DNA from: Motacilla alba alba
Lineage: Eukaryota > Chordata > Aves > Passeriformes > Motacillidae
Assembly: GCF_015832195.1 (NCBI RefSeq)
Contig: NC_052017.1
Location: forward strand, 76,137,801 to 76,201,800
DNA: 64,000 nucleotides
Reading direction: 5' to 3'
Every line of letters starts with the position of its first letter. Within the stretch, counting starts at the first letter, position 1. Below are positions 1 through 12,280 of this stretch, one piece after another. A model generated the notes under the pieces. It was given only the letters and a program-made list of their open reading frames with translations. It did not search any database and was not told the origin of the DNA. Made by a program: the position numbers and the translations under genes.

Positions 1-3000
1 TTCTTGGAACAGAAATATATTTGACTAGGATATTTTTATAGCAGCCTTCTTCAAGCAGAAGAGGAACTGATTCCCACTTAGAAATGCTTATTCCATCTCT
101 GTACTGACAGCTGGTCTTCTTCCCTGCCTTAAGGCCAGAATTAATTTTTGCTTTACTATACTGACACTGGACAGACCTAGGGAAACCCAGAATCTGTTCT
201 GGTTTTGCAATTCTTATGTAGACTCTGTAGTCAGATGTAGATTACTCCCCATGCTTATCCTTTTAGGCAGAAATCATGTGAACAGAAGAACAGATGCCCT
301 CTTTCTCAAATCACTGAAGAGTTTCATCTGTAGTGAAGGAGGATGTAACATCAGCTGAAATTAAAGGTATTCAAAGAGGAATCCATGAGAAACTTGAGAT
401 GACACATCTTTCAAGAGTGTTACGAATTATTTTAAACTGCTAGTATTATTTTTTAAAGAAGGTTAATTCTTAGAAGATGGGATAGTATAGAAAAAGATAA
501 AGCTTTGGGATCTCTATAGACTAGTTACTCTGATGCAGATCCCTGGAAATCATTTAAGTGTCATAATAGAGTTTAGGAAATACTGTATGTCATCACCGTG
601 AACCCAACTTAATTGCATAAACTATGTGTTTATGAAGAAGATATTCTGGTATCTAAGTCAAGCATTGAATTGATACATATGTTTGAGTTCGCACAGCATA
701 TTTAAATTCTCTAAATTATCTGCTTTATCAGCAGTATTTTGATTCAAGGAAACTTGTTTTATATATCATCTCATATTAGGCAGATTCAAAAATGAAATTG
801 TTAAATTGTTCATTAAACTTCAGGATTACCTGAGGGGAAAGAAAAATATCTACCTAGGAATCAAGGCAACCTTTTCATGTTTAGTAGAAGTCTGAGTAAT
901 TAAGGTTTGTCCATAATCTTGTATGGGTAAATTGCAGGTCAAATAAATACTAGGAGAGCATGTAGGTGAAATATATATTGGTTATATAGTAAATTATAAG
1001 AAAGGCAAGACACAGCTAGCAGAATGATCTTCTAATCTATATCCTAATGAAAGTAGAGAAATTCAACAGAAGGAAATTTAATACTCCAAAATTAAGTTCT
1101 TTCATGAGCCAATTTGCTCTTATGATGGCACACTTTTTTTCTGAAAATTGCTCTCTCTGGAAACTGCTAATAAATCATCACAGAAAACTGCCTCAAAAAT
1201 ACATTTCGAACCCTAATATGACAAAGGAAAAACCCTGAATTGGCCCTTAAATGTGAAGGAATGGGACCAAAAAAAAAAAGGAAAAAGTGATATTATTTCT
1301 GTGCGTACATAGAAAGGCCACTATTAAAATATAATGTATATCTCAGGTCAATTTATTGCCAAAACAATGTGAAGAGAGCTATGCAACACTTCTAAAAAGA
1401 AGGTAAAAAGAATTATCCAAGATGAGAAAAATAAGTCTCCTGAAATGGAAGTTGAAGAGTTCACTTTAATCCAGCATGATCTTTAGCTATAGGAACAGTG
1501 TCAATAGATATGATAGCTCAAAATTACAGGTTTTACCAGCCTTAGTGACAAAGTGTGACAATGGGCATGATTGAAAGTTGTCCAAGATTACCATTTTACT
1601 TATATACACATTCTAGCTGTCAGAATAATTAATGAAAGAAAGAATAATTAAGGTAATTAAGGAATTCATAAAGGTAAGGAAAATAGAAAGCATACCACTA
1701 TTGTAAAGATGAAGTAGGTTTCAAAAAGAGAAATTTTAATCCTTTTCTTGGGTTTTTTTGGGGGTTTTTTTGTTGTTCTTTTTTTAGTTTGGGGCATTGG
1801 GGGTTGGTTTGATTGTTTGTATCATGTATTTTTACTTTTTTTCCCTTAAAATACTTATCTCATTAGCTTTGTACTACACTCATAGGCCTGTAGTTTACAT
1901 CAGAGAAGGAGAGCTAATGATTCCTGCTGAATTGTGATAATGCAAATCTACAGAGCAGCATATTCACAGCACGTATATCTGTGTGTACTTCCCTGTCTGC
2001 ACTAGTCATCATTTGTTTGTTTTTTTCCCACCATATTTTTTTTTCCTTTACTGTCTTGAGCCTATGGGTTGCAGCTTTTGCACTTTATAGTCATTAATAT
2101 ATCAGCATCGCCAAAATACAGAATACTAATGACTTCTGTACTGCCAAAAATACTGTGTTCTTTTTAATTTTCTATGCTTTCTCCACACTAAGGGCTTTTT
2201 GCTTGGTAAAGTATTTTACCCATCTGCTATTAGATAGGTTAGCTTTCCTAAAGAAACAGTGCTGTCTTTCAGGTTGCCTTTTAGATTGTGTGAACTTCCA
2301 AAATGTGTGAATTGTTCAAGAACTGGATGAAAGGGAATGTTTGCAATTGAATATTTGTTGAATAAACAATCCCTTTTAAATATTTTTTCCCTAAATCTTG
2401 TTTATTGCTGGTATAGTATCTTTGTTCTATCATAGTGTAGAAGATATAGAACTAAATTCAAAATATCTGAAATTTCAAAAATGAGATAGATAAAGTATGA
2501 AAAAGGTCATGGATTATATTTAAATATTGAAAGGAAGTTGGCAGCTTCAATTGTCTGTAGCAATCAATCCCAAGAGTCTGGGAAATGTCTGCACCTTGAA
2601 ACAAACTGAAACTTTAAGAACACATCTCTTTCTCAGAAACTTTTACCAGAGTTTCTTAACATCAGTTCAGTAGGACAGAATATGCGGAATAAGCTCATAA
2701 TTAGGGTTTCACCTCTAACATTCGGGTTCAAATTTTGCTTCACTTCCTCAGACTTAAAATTAAGAGCTTTGTTTTTTGTATCCTCCTTGCCCCAGTGCAG
2801 TAACTAGTGCACTAGTTGATAGATTCCCCCTGTAAAATAACTTCTGTATTGGCATTTCACTTACAGTGTGGGAACAGATACATGTATTTGATTAAATTTC
2901 TGGTTTTCCTCTTATTTTAAATGACTTAAGAGGCATTTTACAGGGAAACTGATGGGTAATTACTGGTGGAAATGCAACAAGAAAAAAAAAGGAAACTAAT

Positions 3001-3324
3001 AATTATTGAAAAAAGAGCAGTGGTGTACAAACGTAGTGAAAAAACTCAAGACTTTAGGAATGACAGGAAGCAGTAGCAGTTACCAATTTCTAGTGGAATA
3101 CTTTCCACTAGAAGGAAGATTTTGCCTCACACTTTGGTGGGGGAGATAATATCAGAACAAGCAGAGGAATCAGGCACAGATCAGGCCCCACAGATGCTGG
3201 AACTGGCCAAGGTGAGGATAGCTTTTTGTCTGCTAATGGCTGAAATTTGATAAATTGATATTATATGAAAACTGATTAGATTGGCTATGCTTTGTGATGA
3301 ACAGAAATAACTGTAGATCAAAGC
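1..3324. other. AT-rich non-coding stretch, no gene seen
   Basis: No frame here resembles a known protein and the only open frame (63 codons at 1047-1238) is compatible with chance. There is a G/T-rich low-complexity patch at about 1741-1825 (runs of T broken by G runs) and short T or A runs near 1270, 2037 and 2980. No recognisable transposon was found. It is best described as intergenic or intronic DNA upstream of the CpG island at 20.4-21.2 kb. Confidence 0.6.
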
Positions 3325-3520
3325 AAAAGAATCCCAGAATCCTAGGAGAGCTGAAGCTTGCTGAGACCTCTGGAGGTCACCCAATCCAGAACCCATGCTC
3401 AGGCAGGAACACCTAGATCCTGTTCTCCAGGATCATGTCCAGACAACTTTTGCATATTCACAGGGATGGATACTTCACCATCTCTGTGGCAGAACTTTGC
3501 CACTGTTTGGTCATTCTCAC
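3325..3520 (-). mobile_element. CR1 LINE fragment, 3' part (left half, split by LTR)
   Basis: Antisense copy of the CR1 3' region. The plus strand begins with a degenerate terminal repeat (agaatcccagaatcctagg), then reads 'gacctctggaggtcacccaatccag', the antisense CR1 'GACCTCTGGAGGTCATCTAGTCCAA' block, and continues through 'cagggatggatacttcacca' to 'cactgtttggtcattctcac'. It stops abruptly at 3520 where the LTR-like insertion begins and resumes at about 4088. It resembles the CR1-F/X type. Non-coding and many substitutions from any consensus, so an old copy. Confidence 0.8.
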
Positions 3521-4087
3521 TGTGGGAGTTTGTCCTGGAGGGGATGGGCTGGACACTGGCCATACCACAGCCAACCAACAGCAACCCTCAAGAAATAAGA
3601 AGCCACAACTAATGGCATCCAGGCAGCTTATGGTGAGGAGCAAAGGACTTGCAAAGGACTCTGTGACCGATTGGGAGTGGCCATGCAGATCAACAGCCCG
3701 TGATTGGCCAGAAGGCTTCTAGAACATTCTGTGAGAGACTGTATATCTATATAATTTATATCTATATCTATATATATGTATATATATATGCATATATATG
3801 TCTGTGTGTGTGTAGGCCCCACTTTGGGGTCATCTGAAGCAGCCTCTTTATGTTTTGTTTTGCATTTTTACCCTTTTTATTTATTTAATAAAGATCTTCA
3901 GTTTTGGCGCTTCAGTTGTACCTGTCCCTTCCTTGTTGCTGTGCCACACAGCCACACCATCACTGAGCTCCCAAGACCAGAGGGTTTCCCTCTGCACCCC
4001 TCAGATCCCTTGAGGCATTGTTGCTAGCCTGCCTTCAGCCGCTCTGCTGCTAGCTGGGTCAGAGAGATCACCAGTGGTCAGACAATG
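3521..4087 (+). mobile_element. Solo LTR-like endogenous retroviral insertion inside a CR1
   Basis: This block of about 560 bp interrupts a CR1 copy and is flanked by an identical 5-base direct repeat (ctcac at 3516-3520 and 4088-4092), as expected for a target-site duplication. It starts TGTGGGAG, as LTRs start with TG. The right edge is less certain: a CA lies at 4079-4080, the repeat begins at 4088. Promoter-like signals occur in LTR order: inverted CCAAT boxes (ATTGG near 3670 and 3703), a TATATAA at 3748-3754, then an AATAAA at 3887-3892 followed by a U5-like tail. An internal TA/TG-rich microsatellite (about 3743-3813) has expanded between the TATA and the poly-A signal. No internal gag, pol or env sequence is present, so if viral it is a solo LTR left by LTR-LTR recombination. 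Family not identified; another class of insertion cannot be excluded. Confidence 0.62.
3743..3813. repeat. TA/TATC/TG microsatellite inside the LTR-like element
   Basis: Imperfect (TA)n with TATC and TATG interruptions ending in (TG)n. It sits between the TATA-like box and the polyadenylation signal of the LTR-like insertion. Probably a secondary expansion after insertion. Confidence 0.8.
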
Positions 4088-4250
4088 CTCACAGCTGACA
4101 AACTGTTTCCTGATGTTCAGAGAGAACCTCCTGCATTTCAGTTTGTGACCATTGCCTCTGGTCCTGCCACCAGCCACCACTGGTCTCCCTCCTCTTTGCA
4201 CCCTCCCTTCAAGACTGTATATGTATATTAATGAGACAACCTTGTGCTCC
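4088..4250 (-). mobile_element. CR1 LINE fragment, right half of the split copy
   Basis: Continues the copy interrupted at 3520. After the shared ctcac it reads antisense CR1: 'tgatgttcagagagaacctc', 'gcatttcagtttgtgaccat', 'tgcctctggtcctgcc' and 'ttgcaccctcccttcaagac', the order found in CR1-F type consensus (…GTTCAG..GGAACCTCC..TTTCAGTTTGTGCCCATTGCCTCTTGTCCTGTC..). Similarity fades near 4250. The two halves join without loss, so the LTR-like element inserted into an already resident CR1. Confidence 0.8.
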
Positions 4251-5617
4251 AGTGCTTTGGATCCCATTAGAAAATGGGATCTACTTACAAAAGTGCAACT
4301 GTATCATCTTAATGATCACTGTATCATTTTGCTGTTTCAACAGCTCCTATTGTGTCCAACTAGTTGTGAATTAACACTCATTTTGATAAAGGAGCTTCTT
4401 GTAAATTACTTTTCCTTACCTGCTTTTTTCTCCCCTTAGGTTTATTTTCTTAGAAAGAGGACATGTATTTTCAAAGAATTTAAAGAAATATTAAAATCTA
4501 TTTTCAAGGAATGAGCTTTAGAATTATATACAGGGATAAGAGATAATAAATATCCCAAACATCTGATTTGCATAATTTCATCTGAAGAACATGGTATACC
4601 ACAGTATCAAAAGTAAAATTTCTCAGCTATTCAATTTAAATTAGAATGGTTTGTTATATTGTGAACTTTTTATCCTTCTTATAAGGATCCAACATCTTAT
4701 TGTTGTATCTCTGTAAATTGGGCAACAGATAATCAAGTCTGAGGGGTCAGTCAGGCTCAGTAAAAATGAATGCAATGAAAAATATTTGAGGATCCTGAGA
4801 TCTTTGTTTCTCTAGGTTTTTTTAGAGAATGTTTCGTATGGGATGATTTCATCTGTTTCTGTCTCTTCAGATCATCCTAAACAAACAAACTTTCCTTCTT
4901 GTGAAATGAAATTCCATTCTTGCCTCATCAGTTAATCATTTTCCTTGAGAATTTTTATTTATTTTGTTTAGAATTCACGGAAATTTTTCTATGCCTTTCT
5001 GATAGGTCATTTCCAAAGATAAGTCACCCTAAGCCAATTTCAAAAGTATTTATGTTGGTATTAGCCTGCACTTATGCCAAAAAGAACTCTCATTCTTGCT
5101 GTTTTGTCACTCGTTATCTTGCAAGCATTTGTGTGATGTACTACTTGGTGTAGAATTGCACAAGTAAATTTCGGTTTGTATTTATATCAGAGAAGATGTG
5201 GCTGAAGCTGCTTTCATTTGAAGTGCAATGTAATGAAAGTAGGAGCTTACTTTATGGTCCCCATCAATTCTCAAGAAAGCTCTGTACAGACCACAAAGAA
5301 CTTGCTGTACTTTGGCAATAGAATGGGCCATTGTGTTTGGGGATTAAAGTTGTCAATCACATTATCCTCCTCTTCAGTACAGCCAACTTTAAAGAATCTT
5401 GGTATTCAGCAACAATTGTTTGAAGTGACAATTACAAAGAAGGAAAAGGGATGGAACCTTTTTCTTTTAACTTTTTAATCTACCCATTCCTTTGAAAAGG
5501 AAGAGCATAGGTAAGGAGCCCAAAATATGAATTTTATTCCAACACAGGTTTTATAGCTAAAAGAGGTCTTTTCTTGGTCTACAAGGAATAACATAATGCT
5601 GTAGCAACCTTCTAAGT

Positions 5618-5643
5618 AAAAAAAAAAAAAAAAAAAAAAAAAA
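5618..5643 (+). repeat. Poly-A tract (A26)
   Basis: Uninterrupted run of 26 A. The sequence upstream does not look like a processed mRNA copy or a SINE, and no flanking target-site duplication is obvious, so I treat it as a simple homopolymer. Confidence 0.95.
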
Positions 5644-5720
5644 GTGCCAGTAATACAAATGCATGTAAGACGTTATGTGAACTTCAAAATGTGAGAGGAA
5701 ATGAAAGAAATATCCACAAG

Positions 5721-5745
5721 AAAAAACAAACAAACAAACAAAAAA
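5721..5745 (+). repeat. (AAAC)n microsatellite
   Basis: A-rich run with about four AAAC units, about 80 bases after the A26 tract. Confidence 0.85.
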
Positions 5746-7262
5746 CCCAAAAGAAAGTCAGTAAATATTTTCAAGTTTGCATTTTCTATACTGAGAACAA
5801 AGGGAAAAAATGCAAAGAGGAGAGAATGAAAAATAACAATTTAGAAGAAATTTTACATTGATACTAAAAATAGGCAAAGAGGATATGGTATGAATAAAAA
5901 TAATATCTGAAAGCTCTGAACCTAATTTTATTTAACACCTATTAAAAGCATCAATACTGAAAGATAAAGATGAAATTCTAATACTAAGCACATATGGAGT
6001 TCACTGAAATTGTGCAAGAGCTGGTGGCAGACAAAAAGGCTTTAAAATAAGGTTTTACTATTTCTGTCAAAAAGTAGCCTCTATAGGAAAGGCTAGGGAA
6101 TTGAATGGGATAATTTTTCAAGGGAATAAAATGAAAATACTTCTCTGTTTCAACCCTAGAAATAAGACAGAAATAAAGAAAAAAAAAACTAAATGTTTTA
6201 TATTGCATATGATCCTTTGACAGATATAGAAAGAAGTTATTATAGAGAGAAATCATTTCAGTGAGTCACTTATGTGAGCGCATCTCAGTATCTTCATTTT
6301 ATCATGGTGTGGTCCCCAAGTACCTTAGTCTTGACTAGTCAGTCAGATGTATACACATGTATCCTTGTAGAGCTACATTGTCGCACAGTTGTTTACTTCT
6401 AGAACATGCAGAACGCTGTAATACTTTTCACATACAGAAAATAAATCCCCACAGTAGGACTATTTTACCTCTAATTTGTATGCTGAAGATAAAAGTGTTA
6501 TTTTGCCTGCCTTTAATCTGCTGACACATTTCCATCATTCTACAGTCATCCAACTGCTAGATGGACACCAACTATAATGTAAATTTTCAAATGGCATGTG
6601 GAAACAACAGTGAAATTTGTTAACATTAGCAGAATTTAATTCCCAATTCCCATTCCATTAATCTCTGTATTTTTAAGAGGTCCCACTAATGAGTTCTTTC
6701 TGTAATTAATCATGTTGACACAGTTCAAAGTAGATGATTTAAATCTTAGCTGAGAAGTAAAGAGTCGGCAAACTCTCACTTATTGTGGATTCAGTGACGG
6801 TAATAGTGAATTGAATTTGTGCTATGGGCTTTCTCAGTGTAATACTACACTGGACTTGATCTTGAGTTTGTAAAATATTTAATATAAATAATTTTAGTGT
6901 ATCTCTACTGATCACTACAATATTATCTCCAGTTTATTGCTGGAGATTTTTCTTTTAGCGTTGAAAGAAATACACAGATTTCAACAAAAAGGTTTTTGTC
7001 ATAAGTGATTCCTGCTAAATATGAAAACATTATTTTAAATAATTAGGAAAGAGTGGTATGTGACTGCAAGCTGAAGTTTGTGATAACATTTGTAAAATTT
7101 AAACTATATAAATATTCCAAAAGTGTACTATTGCAAGCAGATCAGCAGAAACCTTTTAGAGGTCCTGCAAGCACATGAAAAGTCACTGCAGTCATGGAGG
7201 CTGCTCACTCACATAATTAGATCACCCACATGGAAATTTTTAGAATCCAGGGGCTAATCTGG

Positions 7263-7295
7263 TGATGACAAATGATGACAAAATTATGACAAAAA
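7263..7295 (+). repeat. Short tandem repeat, ATGACAAA-like, 3 copies
   Basis: Three imperfect copies of a 'gatgacaaa/tatgacaaa' unit. Low complexity, no function implied. Confidence 0.75.
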
Positions 7296-10200
7296 CTAAA
7301 ATTGTATAAAGCACCAATGTCTCTTTTGTGGTGTATAATAGCCCTGAAATCAGTGGAATTTAAAAAAAGAAATTTAAAATTTTCACTCAATGATAAAAAT
7401 AATGACCATGTGTTTCATTGAAAAAATTGATATTGAAGCTCTCATTTGCTGTTAAGCAATACAATACAGGAGATACCAAAGATACTCTGAAAAGGGATTT
7501 CCTCAAACCTTTTGTGTTGATAAAGACAGTCAGCATCCCAAGAAAGCCTAGATCCTGTGCCCAACCAGTGTGTCATCATCCAGTTATGGATCCCTTCACT
7601 GAACAGTCTTCTGGATCAGGGAGTGATTGCATTGACTTGGTCAGGGTCACAAGCCAACAGAGAGACCCCGTCCCAGGTCTCCACATCTTTATTTGAGTAT
7701 GTTACCTGCTGACAGCGACTGCCAGCACCTGTAAAGCACTCACACTAACAGTTTACAGAACACTCTTTATTATAGGATTGTGACAAGTTAAGGTTTGCGA
7801 ATTGTCATTGATAGTATCTGACTGAAAAATGTATTCAAAGCAATATACTGAGAAGCTCTAATCCCTAACACAAGCTGGCTTGAGATAATCATTCAGCACA
7901 CATAAAATTACAGTTCTTACCCGATGGAAGGGGAAGAAGACAGGTTCAGCCCATCAACTGATTCCAAAAAATTACAATGGAGTCTTCCCTAACTTTGTCC
8001 AATTCTTAACTTACTTTTATACTATTTTTTTATGTCTTGGTGGAGCTGGAGTAACTCCAGTAGTACATATGTTTGTCGCTGATTGGTGCAAAATTCTAAG
8101 ATATAGTCAATAAAATATAGAATTCTTCTCTGTGAGGGGTGGTGGTAACCTTGGAGAAAGGTGGCTTTGGGATAGAGTTGTGCATCAGTATGACATCTGT
8201 GATCTCACCATGGTTGCTGATTCAACAGCAAGACATCTTTTTTCTCCCTTGATTAACACCTCATATGGGGATTATCAGCTACAAGGTGCTACCGAGATCC
8301 CTTCTTTGCAAAGATTTTAACAAAGCCTGGCTGCAGTGTATCCACTCTACCCTCCATTTCCCTTAGCATGACTTGTGGGGGGGAATCAGGCTTGATAACT
8401 GCATCCCATCCAGGGATGCAACTGCATCTCACCTGAAAATTTCTACGCTGTTATAACTCCCGTTAGAGTTTGAATATAACTTCTCAGTTTTCTCTGAACC
8501 CACCAGCCATTTTCCCACATTCTGATACTCTGATAAAATAAATGGTGGGAAAAGGCGAAAGAAGGAGAGGATCATAATGAAGCTAAAGATACTATAGAAA
8601 TAAGAATTTCATAATTGGAGGCTTTACAGTCTGTTTTGACTGCTTCTTAAATCAGAGGAAAGAAATAAACTGATTTCAGAATTTATCTGAAGACAATCTC
8701 AATAGGAAAAAGCAAAAGTGTATTGTTGATGATCATGCATCTTTCATCTGGCAGCTATGAAACCTGGAGAAGAGTATCTTTAATTTTGAGGATGTCATAA
8801 TTTACACTGACTAAACTTTATTATACTGGCAGTTATATCCAACTTATCAGGCAAGCCGGGAGTGTAATCTCTGTGATCATTAACAAAGTTTTGTTCTTTA
8901 AAAGATTGTGAATGAAAAGCATTTTGTTCATTTTGTCTTTAGAGAATCTCATTCAAAAAATCAGTTCAACATGCTAGTCTTCAAGAAAATGTGATAGCTG
9001 AAAAGACAGACTAGTGCTTAAAGCATATTGATACCTGCAGTGTTATAAAGACACTATCTACTTTAAGGTACAACAGAAATGTCTTCAGGAAATGTTTTTG
9101 GTTTACCTGAGAACTGCACAGGAGGAAACTTTCATGTTCACAAAAATGGTGGTATCTCTGAGGCATTAATAAGATTTGAATCTCTAAAAATTATCAGTCA
9201 TGACTGGTTCTTGGTATTTCCTTGACATTATCAAATAGTATCTGTTTTACAAGTCAAATAACATTTTTTAGTCACAGTAGACTGACATGAGTCATCAATT
9301 TAACAGTCCTAAATTTTGGCATATTGTGCATCAATAAGCATCGCTTCTTGCTCATTCTTTTCATACCTAGGTATATTCGATGTTTTGGGGTTTTTTTGTA
9401 AATTCACAAGTTCACATCAGCAGTGAAGACATGGGATCCTATTTTGATAAAACATGTAACATAGAAGACACTCAAAATCAGAACCAATTTCAGTATACAG
9501 ATGATTGACTTTCTTTCCATTGCAGAATACAACTAAGATTCATCTTAGACATAGCTAAGAAGAAAGCCTGGTTTTCAGGAATTACTGTGAGTTTTTGTTG
9601 AAAAACAAATAATTTTTTAAAACTTTTCAGTGGGGATTTTTTTTTCTGAAGATTTTCCTATGTGTGATTATTCTACAGTTATTACTTTGCTTTAGTTGCA
9701 TTTGTTTTAAATGCTTAAATGATGGCAGCTTTATAAATAAAATAGTTATATTATATGTATCAATCGCTAGTGTTTGGTTTTATCTGTATATCATTGGTTT
9801 TGTTTGGGGAATAGTATAGTGAAAGAAATGAGACATAATTTGGAAAAAAAAATTCCCGTTTCCTAGCTCTTGTCTAAGTTCTACCAAGGCTTTTTAGGTT
9901 GACTGTAGACTTCTTTAATTCATGCATTTATATGAATGCTTCTCCCTGCTATCAGCAGTTTAAAGCTATCATATCTATCAATTCTGGAGCTGGCTTTTGC
10001 TGGTCTGAAAGCCAGGTGGTTTTGCCTTCTGATGTATTCTTCCTTCCAGAGCTATCCTCAGTGCTTGCTCACCCTTTAAAAAAGCTAAGGGCAGTGTGTT
10101 TCCCTGTTCTGTTGTACTGCTGAACTCACTGAGTAAATCTAACTCAGCAGGAGGCTTTTAAGAGTTATTTTCCATTATAAAAAACGAGGAGCAAACCCTA

Positions 10201-11789
10201 CTCATGGGAAGTAGAAGTGTGGCCAGGTTAAAAAAAGAGAAAAAAAAGTAGAGGAAAATTTATGTGTATCAATTATCGTCTTGCAAGTATAAGCCCTTGA
10301 CATGGGCTATATGTATTCAAACACCTTTCCCCTGTGTGTCTACCCCTGGGTTGGCTTGTGGTGGTTGGTGCAATGCATGCAGTGCCAGACGTTTTTGTGA
10401 TTGCTGCGTGCCTTGCTGCCCTCAGGGAGCTGCCCACAGGCACTGCGTGCAGTGCCCCTCGGGATCACATCAGTGCAGATGGCTGATGCACTTCGTATAT
10501 CATCTGGCTTCCCCCTCTAGGCATGGGAAAGGTTTTGGACAACCTTGAAAGGCAGCTGCTCTCAAGCAATGTTTCTGCTTCTGGATCCTTCTTCTTTTCC
10601 CTTAGTAATATGAGGACTTCAGAAAAGTTCTACACTTTCCAGGCAGAAAAGTCTGAGTTGTCCCTTGAAATGGTAACAGGCTCTTTGAACTTAGGTTTCC
10701 ATAAAATTAACAAAAGCATAATAATGACTAACATTAGATAAAGAATGGTTTACCTTCCAACTTTGGTGATACTTATGAATCTTTTTACTGTAGATAGGCT
10801 TAAAAAAAAAAAAACAAAGAAATTATAAAATACATTATTAATTAAAAGGCGTATTAAAGGACATAGGGCTTGGACATGGAAATAAAACTTTAAATTTAAT
10901 AATTTCTGTGTTGAAATTTAATAATGTCTGTTTAATAATTCTGATATTGCATTGGGACAAGAAAGAACAGTGACGGAGATTGATTTTTCCTATTCATTTA
11001 GGTTATGGTGATGTACTGATTCCATTAAATGCCACTGATAAAAATATTTTTAGGTGTGGTACAACAGCAAAAATATTTTGTGGTAAGGTCAAAATCAAAT
11101 TAATATTAAATGACATTGATATTTTCTAGTATAAGCTTAAAACATCTGAACATACAATAGTCCACATATTGTAAGCGTTAAAACACAGGCAGTGAAATGT
11201 TATATGCATAAATTTATGCATAGTGTACGCTGAGTTTTCATTTACAACAATAAAGCTCTACCTCTATTGAGTCATTCAGAAGAATTAGAAAGGATCAATG
11301 ATCTACAGCCCTCTATTAAAAAGGACTAGAAAGAGAAAATAAATAAACTTTAAGCTTTGAAAAATGTGTTAAGTATTTTTATCTTAAAAATTCTTTAAGG
11401 AATAACTGGTTAATTCTTCCTTACCAATAATGATTTTAAATAGTGTTATGGGTTTAGATCATGCTTTTCTGTTGCACTAAAAATGAATATTGTAAGACCA
11501 GTGGTTTTCTTACTGCGTAGTCTGTTATTTGCATCCATACAGGTAAGTCTAGCCCTTTTTGTAATACATGAAAATTTCTGCTTTAACACAGCCAACTGAG
11601 ACAAAAATTTCTTACCACGTTGAGAAATGAGACTGGCTGGGTCATTGGGTGACTGGCATGCAAAGCTATTATAGGTGACTAATGTGCAAAATACTTTTGC
11701 TATTGTCAATATCGGAAAGGAAAAAGGAAGTACTGGTATGTTTTTAAAATATCTAGCTTAGTTTTGCAGTTTCAAAGAAACTTCCAATA

Positions 11790-12275
11790 CAGCTTCATCT
11801 GTCAACTTGCATACTATCCTATTGCTCATGTTGTTGACAAAGGTGCTAAATAGTGTCTAGACCAATATTGACTCTTGATACATGTTTTTCTGAGAGTCTT
11901 GTAGTCCAGCCAGATTTTCACTACCTTATGTTCTATTCAACCAATAAAGTCCTCAGTATGACTATGGGGATATTGAGAGAGAATGTGTCAAAATCTTTAC
12001 TCAGGTTGAAGGAAGATATTTGTCCTGCTGTCTACATCCACTTGTTTCATCAGAGAGGACAAGTTCATCAGGCAAGATTTTCTCTTGGTAAATCCATACT
12101 TGTCAGTCCAAGTCAGGCTGCTGTCCTCAAAAGCTTTTTGGGGACTTGATCTATAAATTATATAAGGATGAAAGTAAGGTTGACCAGCCTTGTGGTTCTG
12201 TGGATCTTCCTTCTTACTGTTTTTGGAAGATGGACATGGTTTGCCATTTTTCAGAAGCTGAAGAATTTCTCTGTT
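11790..12275 (-). mobile_element. CR1 LINE fragment, reverse-transcriptase region, inverted 5' part
   Basis: Antisense CR1 ORF2 sequence. Successive blocks match the antisense consensus order: 'gtcaacttgcatactat' (antisense FADD region), 'gttgacaaaggtgctaaatag' near the NIF/DD motif, 'ccaatattgactcttgatac' (antisense of the VPQGSVLGP region), 'atgtgtcaaaatctttactc' (antisense of the ADSVKAL-like stretch), 'aaatccatacttgtcagtcc' and 'gaagatggacatggtttgcc' (antisense PIFKK). It is riddled with stops and small indels. It abuts, with no gap, a CR1 3' part in the opposite orientation at 12281, which suggests one insertion with a 5' inversion. Confidence 0.8.
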
Positions 12276-12280
12276 TGTTT

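Larger units (their letters stand above)
4251..11789. other. AT-rich non-coding stretch with simple repeats
   Basis: No recognisable gene or transposon. It contains an A26 tract at 5618-5643, an (AAAC)n patch at 5721-5745, and a three-fold 'atgacaaa' repeat at 7263-7295. The interval at about 10330-10530 is locally richer in G and C than its surroundings but has no splice or coding signature I trust. The interval 6590-6850 is free of simple repeats and could be a conserved non-coding element, which only alignment can show. Confidence 0.55.

Noticed and set aside
5618..5643. A26 as the tail of a processed pseudogene or SINE
   Set aside because: Upstream sequence shows no coding relic, no AATAAA at a fitting distance with a gene body, and no obvious flanking duplication.
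7550..7740. Possible MIR or LTR remnant around the 92-codon frame
   Set aside because: No consistent order of known blocks and no target duplication seen.
10264..10548. Cysteine-rich 94-codon frame (many C pairs), possibly a secreted defensin-like peptide
   Set aside because: No signal peptide, irregular cysteine spacing, no splice or promoter context. The local TGC-rich sequence explains the cysteines.
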